Source: CAYFSC01 sp964345695 (GTDB taxonomy: Bacteria > Bacteroidota > Rhodothermia > Rhodothermales > Salinibacteraceae). Taken from it: a DNA stretch of 5,943 nt. Every line of letters starts with the position of its first letter. Position 1 is the stretch's first letter. The stretch is from assembly GCA_964345695.1 (NCBI GenBank), contig CAYFSC010000180.1, forward strand, positions 1-5,943, written 5' to 3'. Shown here in pieces: positions 1 to 5,943 of this stretch. Both the position numbers and the translations under genes were made by a program. A model generated the notes under the pieces. The model was not told the origin of the DNA. It saw nothing but the letters and a program-made list of their open reading frames with translations, and did not search any database.

Positions 1-237
1 ACTCCGTCCGACTCGCACTACGACACGTGGAAACGCCAAGCCCCGCTCGGACTGCTGGCCGTCGGCTTTGGTGCCAGTCTGCTGGGACACGCGACTCTGC
101 AGAAGGGTGAGGGCGAACCGACCTGGAAGTGGGTCGCCACCGGCACGGCCAGTCTCGCGGCCCTGGGCGCCGGGTTGAGCCTGTTCGGCGATGCCGTTAA
201 GCACCGGACGCTGTATGACCTTCAGGACGCGGCCTGA
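1..237 (+). CDS. C-terminal part of a small membrane protein of unknown function (5' truncated)
   Basis: Frame 1 is open from the first base to a TGA at 235-237, giving 78 residues with no start in view, so the gene begins upstream of the window. The fragment has two hydrophobic, Gly/Ala-rich stretches, at about residues 15-31 (LGLLAVGFGASLLGH) and 48-66 (VATGTASLAALGAGLSLFG). They are separated by a short charged loop (QKGEGEPTWK), and the tail is charged (AVKHRTLYDLQDAA). This is the pattern of a small integral inner-membrane protein with at least two helices. Third-position G/C use matches the neighbours, which supports real coding. I do not recognise the family. It lies 57 bases upstream of the receptor gene in the same orientation and reading frame, so co-transcription is possible, but no shared function can be inferred. 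Confidence 0.7.
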   Translation, partial: TPSDSHYDTWKRQAPLGLLAVGFGASLLGHATLQKGEGEPTWKWVATGTASLAALGAGLSLFGDAVKHRTLYDLQDAA

Positions 238-250
238 CCTCCGCAGGAGG
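238..250 (+). other. Short perfect hairpin directly after a stop codon, containing an SD-like GGAGG
   Basis: CCTCC (238-242), loop GCA, GGAGG (246-250) form a perfect 5-bp inverted repeat starting at the base after the upstream gene's TGA. A second tiny dyad, CCC-GTTC-GGG (257-266), follows. The GGAGG is a textbook ribosome-binding core but has no ATG or GTG 5-10 bases downstream; the receptor's ATG is 44 bases away. No T-run follows closely, so this is not a canonical terminator. It could be a weak mRNA 3'-end structure, a translational control element or chance. Confidence 0.2.
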
Positions 251-294
251 GAAGCGCCCGTTCGGGATACTGCACCGGCATCGTCTTGCTTTCT

Positions 295-2580
295 ATGGAC
301 GCACCCCTTTTCACATTGCTGCGACGCTGCCTGTGGATGGGGGTGGCGGTGCTGGCTGCTGCGGGACCCCTTCCGGCGGCTGCTCAGTCTGCCACGCTTG
401 CCGGGACCGTTGTGGACGCCGAAACGGACGCTCCGCTTCCGCTTGCAAACGTCGTTTTGCAGGGAACCGGCCAAGGAACGACGACCGACGAGGCGGGCCG
501 GTTCGTCCTCGCCGACGTGGCGCCCGGTCGGTACACCGTTGCTGTCTCGTACGTGGGCTTCAACACGGGGCGCCGAGAGGTGCAGCTGAAGCCCGGTGAA
601 CGCCGCACCCTCACGGTTCGGTTAGACCCCTTGCAGCTGGAGGTGCAGGGGCTGACAGTCACCGGCACTCGCGTGGAGGAGCAGGACCTGGGAGCAACCC
701 GAATCACCGCACAGGATGTGCAAAACCTTCCAACGGTTCTGGAGCCAGACCTCTTCCGCGCGTTGCAACTGCTTCCGGGCGTGAAGTCGGCGAGCGACTT
801 CTCGAGTGGACTGTACATCCGGGGCGGCAGCCCCGACCAGACGCTGGTCCTGCTCGATCAAGCGCCGATCTACAACCCCACGCACGTCTTCGGCTTCTTC
901 TCGACGTTCCACCCTGACGCCATCGGCGACGTGACGCTCTACAAGGGCGGCTACCCGGCGCAATATGGGGGGCGCCTCTCCGGCGTGGTTGACGTGCAGA
1001 CGAAACGGCCGTCCACCGGAGAGACGGAGGGAAGCTTGAGCCTCGGCCTCCTGTCGGCCCGGGCACATGTGCAAGGCGGCTTCGGCGGGGGCGGCGCCAC
1101 GCCCGACGGGCACTGGTTCGTGTCGGCGCGCCGTTCGACCCTCGAGCCGCTGCTGTCCGGCCTCAACAGTGCCGGTGTCGACGACATCCCTGAAGGCTTC
1201 TACTTTTACGACGTGAACGCGGCGACGTCGCTCCAGCTCACGCCCCGCGACCGCTTGTCGGTCTCTCTCTACAACGGGCGGGATCAGCTCGACTACCCGT
1301 TTCTGGTGGACGCCGTCTTCGACGTAGGGTACGGGAACCGATCCGCCACGCTCGACTGGAGCCATCGCTTCGCCTCCGGCACGTCGATGCGCTGGACGGC
1401 CGCTGTCTCGCACTACCACAGCGACCCGACCGCTGACTTTGCAGGCACCGCCTTCGTGCGCGACACCGACGTGCTGGATGCCCGGCTCGAGGGCGACGGC
1501 ACCTGGACGCTCAACGCCCGACACGTGCTGCGCGGGGGCGGCACCGTGGGGCGCTTCTCGTCCGACGTCGACAATTTCTTCGACGGGCAGCGCACCTACA
1601 GTCCGTCGGCCACGTCGTACCGCGCCTCGGCCTACCTTCAGGACACGTACCAGCCCGCCTGGGCGCCAGAGCTGACGGTGACCGGCGGGGTCCGCGCCAG
1701 CTACTTCGAGCGGGGCGACTACTTCCGGCTCTCGCCCCGCCTGACTTTGGAGTACCAGCTGGCCGACCCCGTTCGCCTGCAGGCCGGGTACGGGCGCTAC
1801 CAGCAGTACCTCACAGCAGCAACGTCGGAGCTCTTCTCGGCGTTCGATTTCTGGCTGACCACCGCCGGACAGGTGCCGCCGGCCTACGGAGACCAGGTGC
1901 TAGCGGGCGTCAAGACGCAGCCAACCTCGAGCCTCGAGCTTGACGCCGAAGTGTACTACCGCACCATGCGCCGCCTCTTCGAGTTCGACCGCCTGCGCCC
2001 CGACTACACCGGGCTGGATGACGCCGACGTCTTTCAATTTGGGTCGGGGGAGGCGTACGGTCTCGAAACGACCCTGCGCAGGCCGCAGGGACGCCTGAAC
2101 GGATTCGTGGCGTACACCCTCAGCCGCACGACGCGAACCTTCGAGGTGCTGTCCGAAACGTCGTTCCCGCCCCGGTACGACCGGACTCACGACCTCACGG
2201 CTGTCCTTAATCTGGATCTCTCCGAAGACTGGCGCCTGACCACGGTCTTCACGTACGCAACCGGACAGGCGTACACCGAACCGACCGGCTACTTCAAGTC
2301 GCTCGACGACCCGTTTCTCAGCGGGACGCGCACGCAGTTCCAGGCTGCGTTCAACAACGCCCGGCTGCCGGCCTACCATCGCCTGGACATTGGCATCCGG
2401 AAAAAAGGCACCGTCTTCGGGGTTGACTACGAGGGACAGGTGCAACTGGTCAACGCCTATGGACGCCGCAACGTGTGGTTTGTGCTGTTCGAGCCGACCG
2501 ACGACAACCAGATTGAGCGCGACGTCGTGCCCCAAATTCCCGTCCCGCTGCCGAATCTCAGCCTCACGATCTCGTTCTGA
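295..2580 (+). CDS. TonB-dependent outer-membrane receptor with N-terminal carboxypeptidase-regulatory-like domain
   Basis: This 761-residue protein should import a scarce ligand across the outer membrane using energy from TonB-ExbB-ExbD. From ATG 295 there is a signal peptide at residues 1-30 (arginines at 10-11, hydrophobic core to AAAGPLPAAA, cleavage near AAA/QS). A carboxypeptidase-D-regulatory-like beta-sandwich follows at about 34-112 (GTVVDAETDAPLPLANV, TTTDEAGRF, PGRYTVAVSYVGF). A TonB-box-like stretch, LEVQGLTVTGTR, sits at about 115-126. The plug spans about 130-240 (LYIRGGSPDQTLVLLD, YKGGYPAQYGGRLSGVVDV). The rest is a barrel rich in alternating aromatic strands, ending in LSLTISF with a terminal Phe as expected for barrel assembly. 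A TTG at 286 would add three residues; I prefer ATG 295. There is no SD. The plug wording and the DUF4249 gene 62 bases downstream match the receptor type that pairs with DUF4249 lipoproteins. No STN signalling domain or sigma/anti-sigma gene is present. It is not SusC-like, as no SusD follows. The ligand cannot be read from the sequence. Confidence 0.93.
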   Translation: MDAPLFTLLRRCLWMGVAVLAAAGPLPAAAQSATLAGTVVDAETDAPLPLANVVLQGTGQGTTTDEAGRFVLADVAPGRYTVAVSYVGFNTGRREVQLKPGERRTLTVRLDPLQLEVQGLTVTGTRVEEQDLGATRITAQDVQNLPTVLEPDLFRALQLLPGVKSASDFSSGLYIRGGSPDQTLVLLDQAPIYNPTHVFGFFSTFHPDAIGDVTLYKGGYPAQYGGRLSGVVDVQTKRPSTGETEGSLSLGLLSARAHVQGGFGGGGATPDGHWFVSARRSTLEPLLSGLNSAGVDDIPEGFYFYDVNAATSLQLTPRDRLSVSLYNGRDQLDYPFLVDAVFDVGYGNRSATLDWSHRFASGTSMRWTAAVSHYHSDPTADFAGTAFVRDTDVLDARLEGDGTWTLNARHVLRGGGTVGRFSSDVDNFFDGQRTYSPSATSYRASAYLQDTYQPAWAPELTVTGGVRASYFERGDYFRLSPRLTLEYQLADPVRLQAGYGRYQQYLTAATSELFSAFDFWLTTAGQVPPAYGDQVLAGVKTQPTSSLELDAEVYYRTMRRLFEFDRLRPDYTGLDDADVFQFGSGEAYGLETTLRRPQGRLNGFVAYTLSRTTRTFEVLSETSFPPRYDRTHDLTAVLNLDLSEDWRLTTVFTYATGQAYTEPTGYFKSLDDPFLSGTRTQFQAAFNNARLPAYHRLDIGIRKKGTVFGVDYEGQVQLVNAYGRRNVWFVLFEPTDDNQIERDVVPQIPVPLPNLSLTISF

Positions 2581-2642
2581 TCGTCTGTAGATGCCCTCCA
2601 TCCGAGGAAGCATCCCACGTACACGTGCGTTCCCGACTGACG

Positions 2643-3572
2643 ATGCGACACGCTTTCGCTTTCTTTGCAGCCACCGCCCTTGCGGCCGCGTTGCTCGCCT
2701 GCGACACGACCGGCCCCGACACGTTCCGCCAAGAGGTTGTGGTGGAATCCTATCAGACGGCAGGCGAGCCGCTGGCGCCCGTCCGCCTGAGCCGCACGAC
2801 CCCGCTTGACTCTACCTACCGCTTCGCGGATCTTGCCGTGCGCGACGCCGAAGTTGAGGTGCAGCGCCTGGAGGAAGGAGGAGAGGTGGCAGCCCGGTAT
2901 CCGTACCGCGCCGATTCCGACTCGTCGGGATTTTACCGGCCCGTCGCAGCACTGGATGGACAGCCGGTGCACCGGGTCCGTCCGATGACCTCCTATCGCC
3001 TCGTTGCCTCCGTGCCGGACGGCCCCACCGTCCGAGCCACCACCACCGTCCCCGATACGTTCCGCATCGTAAGCATCAACCGCGACACGACGACCTATCA
3101 GACGGGGGAGCAGATTGCTCTGCGTGTTACCCGCAGCACCACGCCGGGGCGGGACCAAACGTTCTACGTGCTGTCGACGAAGGCCCTGGAGCCGACCCGC
3201 GAAAACCTGACGCCCCTCCTAGACGAGGCGCTGGACGATGACGAGAACCCCGGCGATCTGCAGATTACCGCCTCGCCGGTGATCAATGAGGAAAGCTACA
3301 TCCAGAATGCGGACGGGACGCTGACCATCCGCCTGCCGTGGATTGCGGTGGCCTTTTACGGGCCGAACCTCGCTCGAACGAGTGCGCTGGACGGCAACCT
3401 CTACGACTTCCTTCGATCGCAGAGCGCGCAGCAGGGCGGCGGCGCGTTTTCCCCGGGTGCCATTCCCAGCCTCATCGAACACGTGGAGGGCGGCACAGGC
3501 ATCTTCGGCAGCCGGGCCCGCGTCTCGACGCCGGTGTACTTCGCCCGTCCCACGGTATCGGGTCGGCCATGA
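2643..3572 (+). CDS. DUF4249-family lipoprotein, partner of the TonB-dependent receptor
   Basis: This 309-residue protein begins with a lipoprotein signal: MRHAFAFFAATALAAALLAC, with lipobox LLAC and the acylated Cys at 20. It should be exported, lipidated and held in the outer membrane. Family features follow: an early EVVVESY strand, VRLSRTTPLDSTYRF (about 47-61), a mid-chain TVPDTFR (135-141), and near the C-terminus EGGTGIFGS (282-290), like the 'GxGIFG' ending common in DUF4249 proteins. Family members are usually about 280-400 residues. I chose ATG 2643, which puts Cys at 20. A GTG at 2625 (MRSRLTMRH...) is also possible: it has GAGGAAG about 15 bases upstream and would add six residues, two of them Arg. 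The 62-base gap to the receptor gene, with no terminator, suggests one operon. By analogy with SusD it may capture ligand for the receptor, but the biochemical role of DUF4249 is not established. Residues 23-54 and 135-168 look like an internal repeat (see findings). Confidence 0.85.
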   Translation: MRHAFAFFAATALAAALLACDTTGPDTFRQEVVVESYQTAGEPLAPVRLSRTTPLDSTYRFADLAVRDAEVEVQRLEEGGEVAARYPYRADSDSSGFYRPVAALDGQPVHRVRPMTSYRLVASVPDGPTVRATTTVPDTFRIVSINRDTTTYQTGEQIALRVTRSTTPGRDQTFYVLSTKALEPTRENLTPLLDEALDDDENPGDLQITASPVINEESYIQNADGTLTIRLPWIAVAFYGPNLARTSALDGNLYDFLRSQSAQQGGGAFSPGAIPSLIEHVEGGTGIFGSRARVSTPVYFARPTVSGRP

Positions 3573-3756
3573 ACGGCGAGGGCAACCGCGAGGTCGCCTC
3601 TGTAACGTCCGTCCGCAGGCTGGACCGAACAGCCCGCATGCTACCGTTGTGTGAAGAGGAAACGTCAAGCTCCGGATCGGTAAACGTTGTCGGGTTTCTC
3701 TTCTACATTACAACTCCCAGCGTCGCCTCCTTCAGGTTAAACGAACTGACAGGGCC
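3573..3756 (+). promoter_or_regulatory. Non-coding gap, probable promoter and leader region of the trehalose genes
   Basis: These 184 bases lie between the DUF4249 stop and the otsA TTG and hold no supported gene. Their right half (about 3655-3745) is clearly richer in A/T than the flanking genes, as promoter regions often are. TACCGTTG (3642-3649) matches the Bacteroidota -7 consensus TAnnTTTG at all but one fixed position, but no good TTTG box lies 19-21 bases upstream. TACATT (3704-3709) resembles a -10 box, but the nearest TTG (3687-3689) is too close to serve as a -35. TAAACG occurs at 3681-3686, and TTAAACGAA at 3738-3746 contains it again. No hairpin followed by a T-run was found, so no terminator for the upstream operon is called. 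Confidence 0.35.
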
Positions 3757-5139
3757 TTGAGCTTAACCGTCGTCGCAAATCGCGTCCCCATTCGAAAGAC
3801 CGAAGACGGGTGGGAAACGTCCGTCGGAGGACTCACGACGGCCCTCCTGCCGGTGCTGGAAGAACAGGGCGGCGTGTGGGTGGGCATGGGCGAAGATCCA
3901 GAGTTGCCCGTGCGCCAGAACTATCCGGAGGACGATCCGGACTTCCTCGTGCGGCGCGTGCCGCTCAGCTCCGAGGAACTTGACAACTACTATTACGGCA
4001 TGGCCAACCGCGTTCTGTGGCCCGTGTCGCACTACCTGATCCAGCACCTGGAGCTGAAGAAGAGGTTCATCAACACCTACCGCGAGGTGAATGAGCGCTT
4101 CGCGGATGCGGTCCTCGACGAAACGAGCGGGGATCCGGACGAAACGATCTGGATTCAGGACTACCACCAGATGCTCTCGCCCGGCTACATCCGCACGCAG
4201 CGCCCCGACGCTACGATCGGGCATTTCTGGCACATCCCATGGCCAGCGATGGAGATCTTCCGCATCCTGCCGTGGTCGCGCGAACTTCTGCACGGCATGC
4301 TCGGCTGCGACCTGATCGGCTTTCACGTGCAGGAATACGTGGATAACTTTATCGAGAGCGCCGAGGTGCTGCTCGACGACGTAGAGGTTGAGGGCAACAT
4401 TCTCCATTACCAAGGCCGGGAGATTCGGGCCGAGGCTCACCCCATCGGGATCGACGTCGAACGGTTCCGGGCGATGGCCGACGATCCGGACATCCAGGAG
4501 AAGGCGGACGACTTCCGCGAGCGCATGGGCACCGACTACATCATCATCGGAATCGACCGGCTGGACTATACGAAAGGCATCCGCTCGCGCATGCTGGCGT
4601 TCGAGCAGTTTCTGGAGGAGAATCCCGCCTACCATGGCAAAGTCAGCTTTTTCCAGATCGCCACCCCCAGCCGCTCGGAGCTGGAGTCCTACCAGCAGAT
4701 TCGCCGCGAGGTCGATGAGGTCGTTGGTCGGATCAACGGGCGGTTTGCACGCGAGAGCTGGGTGCCGGTCAACTACCGGTATCGTACCTACACGCAGTAC
4801 GAACTGTGCGCCTTCTACCGGGCCGCCGACGCCGCGCTCATCACACCGCTGCGCGACGGGATGAACGTTGTGACCCAAGAGTTCATCACGGCCAACCAAG
4901 ACGGCGTGCTCATCCTGTCGGAACTGACGGGCGCCGCCTATCTTCTGCCCGAGGCTGTGCAGGTCAACCCGTACGACCAGCAGGGCCTCGCGAACTCCAT
5001 CAAGCGGGCGCTCGAAATGCCGTCCGACGAGAAACGAGAGCGGCTCCACAGCCTTAAGCGCACCATCGAAACCATCGACGTGCACGTCTGGGCCGACAAC
5101 TTCCTCGATGCCCTGCCCCGCTCGCCGGAAGTCGCGTGA
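3757..5139 (+). CDS. otsA: Trehalose-6-phosphate synthase (GT20 retaining glycosyltransferase)
   Basis: A cytoplasmic enzyme that transfers glucose from UDP-glucose (or another NDP-glucose) to glucose-6-phosphate to give trehalose-6-phosphate. At 460 residues it is the normal length for stand-alone OtsA (E. coli about 474). Motifs in order: VVANR (5-9, Arg9), SVGGL (22-26), W41, Y79 and W88 in YYYGMANRVLW, WIQDYH (132-137, Asp135), FWHIPWP (157-163, His159), LIGFH, GIDRLDYTKG (265-274, Arg268, Lys273), GRINGRF (324-330), and RDGMNVVTQEF (366-376, Asp367, Glu375). These align with the E. coli residues that bind glucose-6-phosphate and the nucleotide-sugar. The start is TTG: an in-frame TGA lies at 3652-3654, no ATG or GTG intervenes, and the first internal ATG (3886) would delete the Arg9 motif. 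No clear SD is present. otsB follows after 97 bases. Deviations from common OtsA sequence include Met44 where Trp is usual (WVGM) and Gln at 134 and 138 (IQDYHQ). A glucosylglycerol-phosphate synthase (also GT20) is a less likely alternative, because DYTKG and the adjacent phosphatase favour trehalose. The protein is strongly acidic. Confidence 0.95.
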   Translation: MSLTVVANRVPIRKTEDGWETSVGGLTTALLPVLEEQGGVWVGMGEDPELPVRQNYPEDDPDFLVRRVPLSSEELDNYYYGMANRVLWPVSHYLIQHLELKKRFINTYREVNERFADAVLDETSGDPDETIWIQDYHQMLSPGYIRTQRPDATIGHFWHIPWPAMEIFRILPWSRELLHGMLGCDLIGFHVQEYVDNFIESAEVLLDDVEVEGNILHYQGREIRAEAHPIGIDVERFRAMADDPDIQEKADDFRERMGTDYIIIGIDRLDYTKGIRSRMLAFEQFLEENPAYHGKVSFFQIATPSRSELESYQQIRREVDEVVGRINGRFARESWVPVNYRYRTYTQYELCAFYRAADAALITPLRDGMNVVTQEFITANQDGVLILSELTGAAYLLPEAVQVNPYDQQGLANSIKRALEMPSDEKRERLHSLKRTIETIDVHVWADNFLDALPRSPEVA

Positions 5140-5236
5140 CGAGGCGGTTCGCACTGCACGACCAGAAATCAGGAACCGAACGCCTGCAATCTCCGCACGC
5201 CCCGTCGGAACGCTGAACTGCGAACGTTGAACGAGC
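5140..5236 (+). repeat. otsA-otsB linker with small inverted and direct repeats
   Basis: The 97-base linker holds no gene. CGGTTC (5145-5150) is the exact reverse complement of GAACCG (5173-5178), and the longer arms GGCGGTTCG (5143-5151) and CGAACGCC (5177-5184) pair with one bulge, so two alternative weak stems can form. No T-run follows, so it is not a standard terminator. Just before otsB, GAACGCTGAAC (5208-5218) and GAACGTTGAAC (5222-5232) form a direct repeat with a 14-base period and one mismatch. Such elements could affect translation or mRNA stability between the genes, or be chance. Confidence 0.25.
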
Positions 5237-5943
5237 ATGCAGATTCCCGTCGTCAACCGGCCGTTGTTTTTTCTGGACTACGACGGCACCCTTGCCCCCA
5301 TCGTTGAGGACCCCGACGAAGCGCATCCGCACCCGGACGCGCCGGCCCTGCTACGTGCGCTCAACGACGCGCATCCCGTCTGGATCGTGACGGGCCGCGG
5401 GCTGGAGGCGCTGGAGCGGTTTCTGAACCTTTCGCTGCCGGCCATCGGGCTGCACGGCGCCCAGCAGGGCACCCTTGGCGAGGAGGCTGAGCACTTGATG
5501 TCCGACGAAGCCGCCGAGGCATTGACCTCGCTCCGACGCTCGGTGCCCTCGATGGAGGGCCTGCAGGTCGAGGACAAGGAGCAGGCGTTCGCCGTCCACT
5601 ACCGCCAGGCCCAGAGCGAGGAGGACGCCCGGCAGCAACTGCGCGCGTGGATGGAGAGCATGCCCGAAATTCTGGACGCCATCTGGGGCAAGAAGGTGGT
5701 CGAGCTGCGGCCGAAAGAGCTCACCAAAGGCACCGCTGTTCGACGGATCGCAGAGGAACACCCCGAGCGCACGCCCATCTACATTGGCGACGATGTGACG
5801 GACGAAGACGCCTTCACGGCTCTGCAAGCCATGGACCGGGGCGCTGTGACCGTCAAAGTGGTCCCCGACCTGCAGGACTCGGCGGCCCAGTACCGCTTGG
5901 ATGGCCCCGACGAAGTTGTTCAGTACTTGCAACAATACGTGTC
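5237..5943 (+). CDS. otsB: Trehalose-6-phosphate phosphatase (HAD superfamily), 3' end outside window
   Basis: Removes phosphate from trehalose-6-phosphate to release trehalose, the second step after OtsA, in the cytoplasm. The 235 visible codons have no stop and run off the right edge; the family is usually about 240-280 residues, so only the extreme C-terminus is missing. HAD motif I is FFLDYDGTLAP (11-21; Asp14 nucleophile, Asp16 acid/base). Motif II is IVTGR (50-54, Thr52). A cap region starts near GLHGAQ (71-76) and includes FAVHYR (118-123). Motif III Lys is in ELRPKELTKGTAV (about Lys164), and motif IV is GDDVTDEDAF (184-193, Asp185, Asp186, Asp189) for Mg2+. All catalytic residues are intact. 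The start is ATG 5237: an in-frame TGA at 5228-5230 lies just upstream, so no earlier start is possible. No SD is evident. The 97-base spacing and shared strand suggest co-transcription with otsA, although the linker could carry its own signal. The protein is acidic like OtsA. Confidence 0.94.
   Translation, partial: MQIPVVNRPLFFLDYDGTLAPIVEDPDEAHPHPDAPALLRALNDAHPVWIVTGRGLEALERFLNLSLPAIGLHGAQQGTLGEEAEHLMSDEAAEALTSLRRSVPSMEGLQVEDKEQAFAVHYRQAQSEEDARQQLRAWMESMPEILDAIWGKKVVELRPKELTKGTAVRRIAEEHPERTPIYIGDDVTDEDAFTALQAMDRGAVTVKVVPDLQDSAAQYRLDGPDEVVQYLQQYV

Noticed and set aside
622..1524. A 300-codon minus-strand open frame opposite the receptor gene
   Set aside because: It lies wholly within the well-supported receptor plug and barrel coding region; the product is Arg/Val/Glu rich without domain features, as expected of an antisense shadow.
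295..3572. SusC/SusD glycan-uptake pair
   Set aside because: The second gene encodes a 309-residue DUF4249-type beta-rich lipoprotein, not the roughly 500-residue helical SusD fold, and no carbohydrate-active enzymes for glycan breakdown are present.
3687..3709. Sigma-70-like promoter TTGTCG / TACATT
   Set aside because: The spacing between the boxes is only about 14 bases or fewer, too short for a functional -35/-10 pair, and the boxes match poorly.
3338..3760. A 140-codon plus-strand frame spanning the end of the DUF4249 gene and the gap before otsA
   Set aside because: More than half overlaps the DUF4249 gene in another frame, and the remaining part has no signal, domain or family-like pattern. 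Its stop overlapping the otsA TTG is intriguing for coupling but not enough to call a gene.
5143..5184. Intrinsic terminator after otsA
   Set aside because: The stems are short with a loop of over 20 bases, and no T-run follows the 3' arm.
3763..5256. A 497-codon open frame on the minus strand opposite otsA
   Set aside because: It is the antisense shadow of a G+C-rich gene: otsA carries full conserved GT20 motifs on the plus strand, while the antisense product shows no recognisable domain and is compositionally odd (Val, His, Arg rich).
1..5943. CRISPR arrays, tRNA or rRNA genes, insertion sequences, phage or defence genes
   Set aside because: I saw no regularly spaced repeats, no tRNA-like cloverleaf in the gaps, no terminal inverted repeats or transposase motifs, and nearly all sequence is accounted for by five ordinary genes.

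Overview
The window (about 64% G+C by eye) looks like chromosomal DNA from a halophilic member of the Bacteroidota/Rhodothermota, with Salinibacter or a close relative as the best guess. Three things point there. A TonB-dependent receptor with an N-terminal carboxypeptidase-regulatory-like domain is paired with a DUF4249 lipoprotein, a pairing typical of the Bacteroidota superphylum. No start codon has a convincing Shine-Dalgarno sequence. The two cytoplasmic enzymes are markedly acidic: a hand count gives about 77 Asp/Glu against 46 Lys/Arg in OtsA, and 42 against 21 in the visible part of OtsB. The taxonomic guess is inference; no marker gene is present.

Layout, all on the + strand. Positions 1-237 hold the C-terminal 78 codons of a small membrane protein of unknown function. 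Positions 295-2580 encode an outer-membrane TonB-dependent receptor. After a 62-base gap, 2643-3572 encodes a DUF4249-family lipoprotein, presumably its cell-surface or periplasmic partner. A 184-base non-coding gap follows (3573-3756), the most likely place for a new promoter. Positions 3757-5139 encode trehalose-6-phosphate synthase (otsA, TTG start), and after 97 non-coding bases 5237-5943 encodes trehalose-6-phosphate phosphatase (otsB), which runs off the right edge after 235 codons.

The window therefore holds two functional modules. The first is an energy-coupled outer-membrane uptake pair for an unknown ligand. The second is the complete two-step OtsAB route from UDP-glucose (or another NDP-glucose) and glucose-6-phosphate to trehalose, a compatible solute that fits a salt-stressed host. 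Nothing in the sequence ties the two modules together beyond adjacency.

I found no tRNA, rRNA, CRISPR array, insertion sequence, or clear intrinsic terminator. The most interesting irregularity is an apparent internal duplication in the DUF4249 protein: two segments about 112-115 residues apart share the order PDTFR...YQT.GE...TTP and long exact DNA words. I did not find a convincing novel multi-gene system here.
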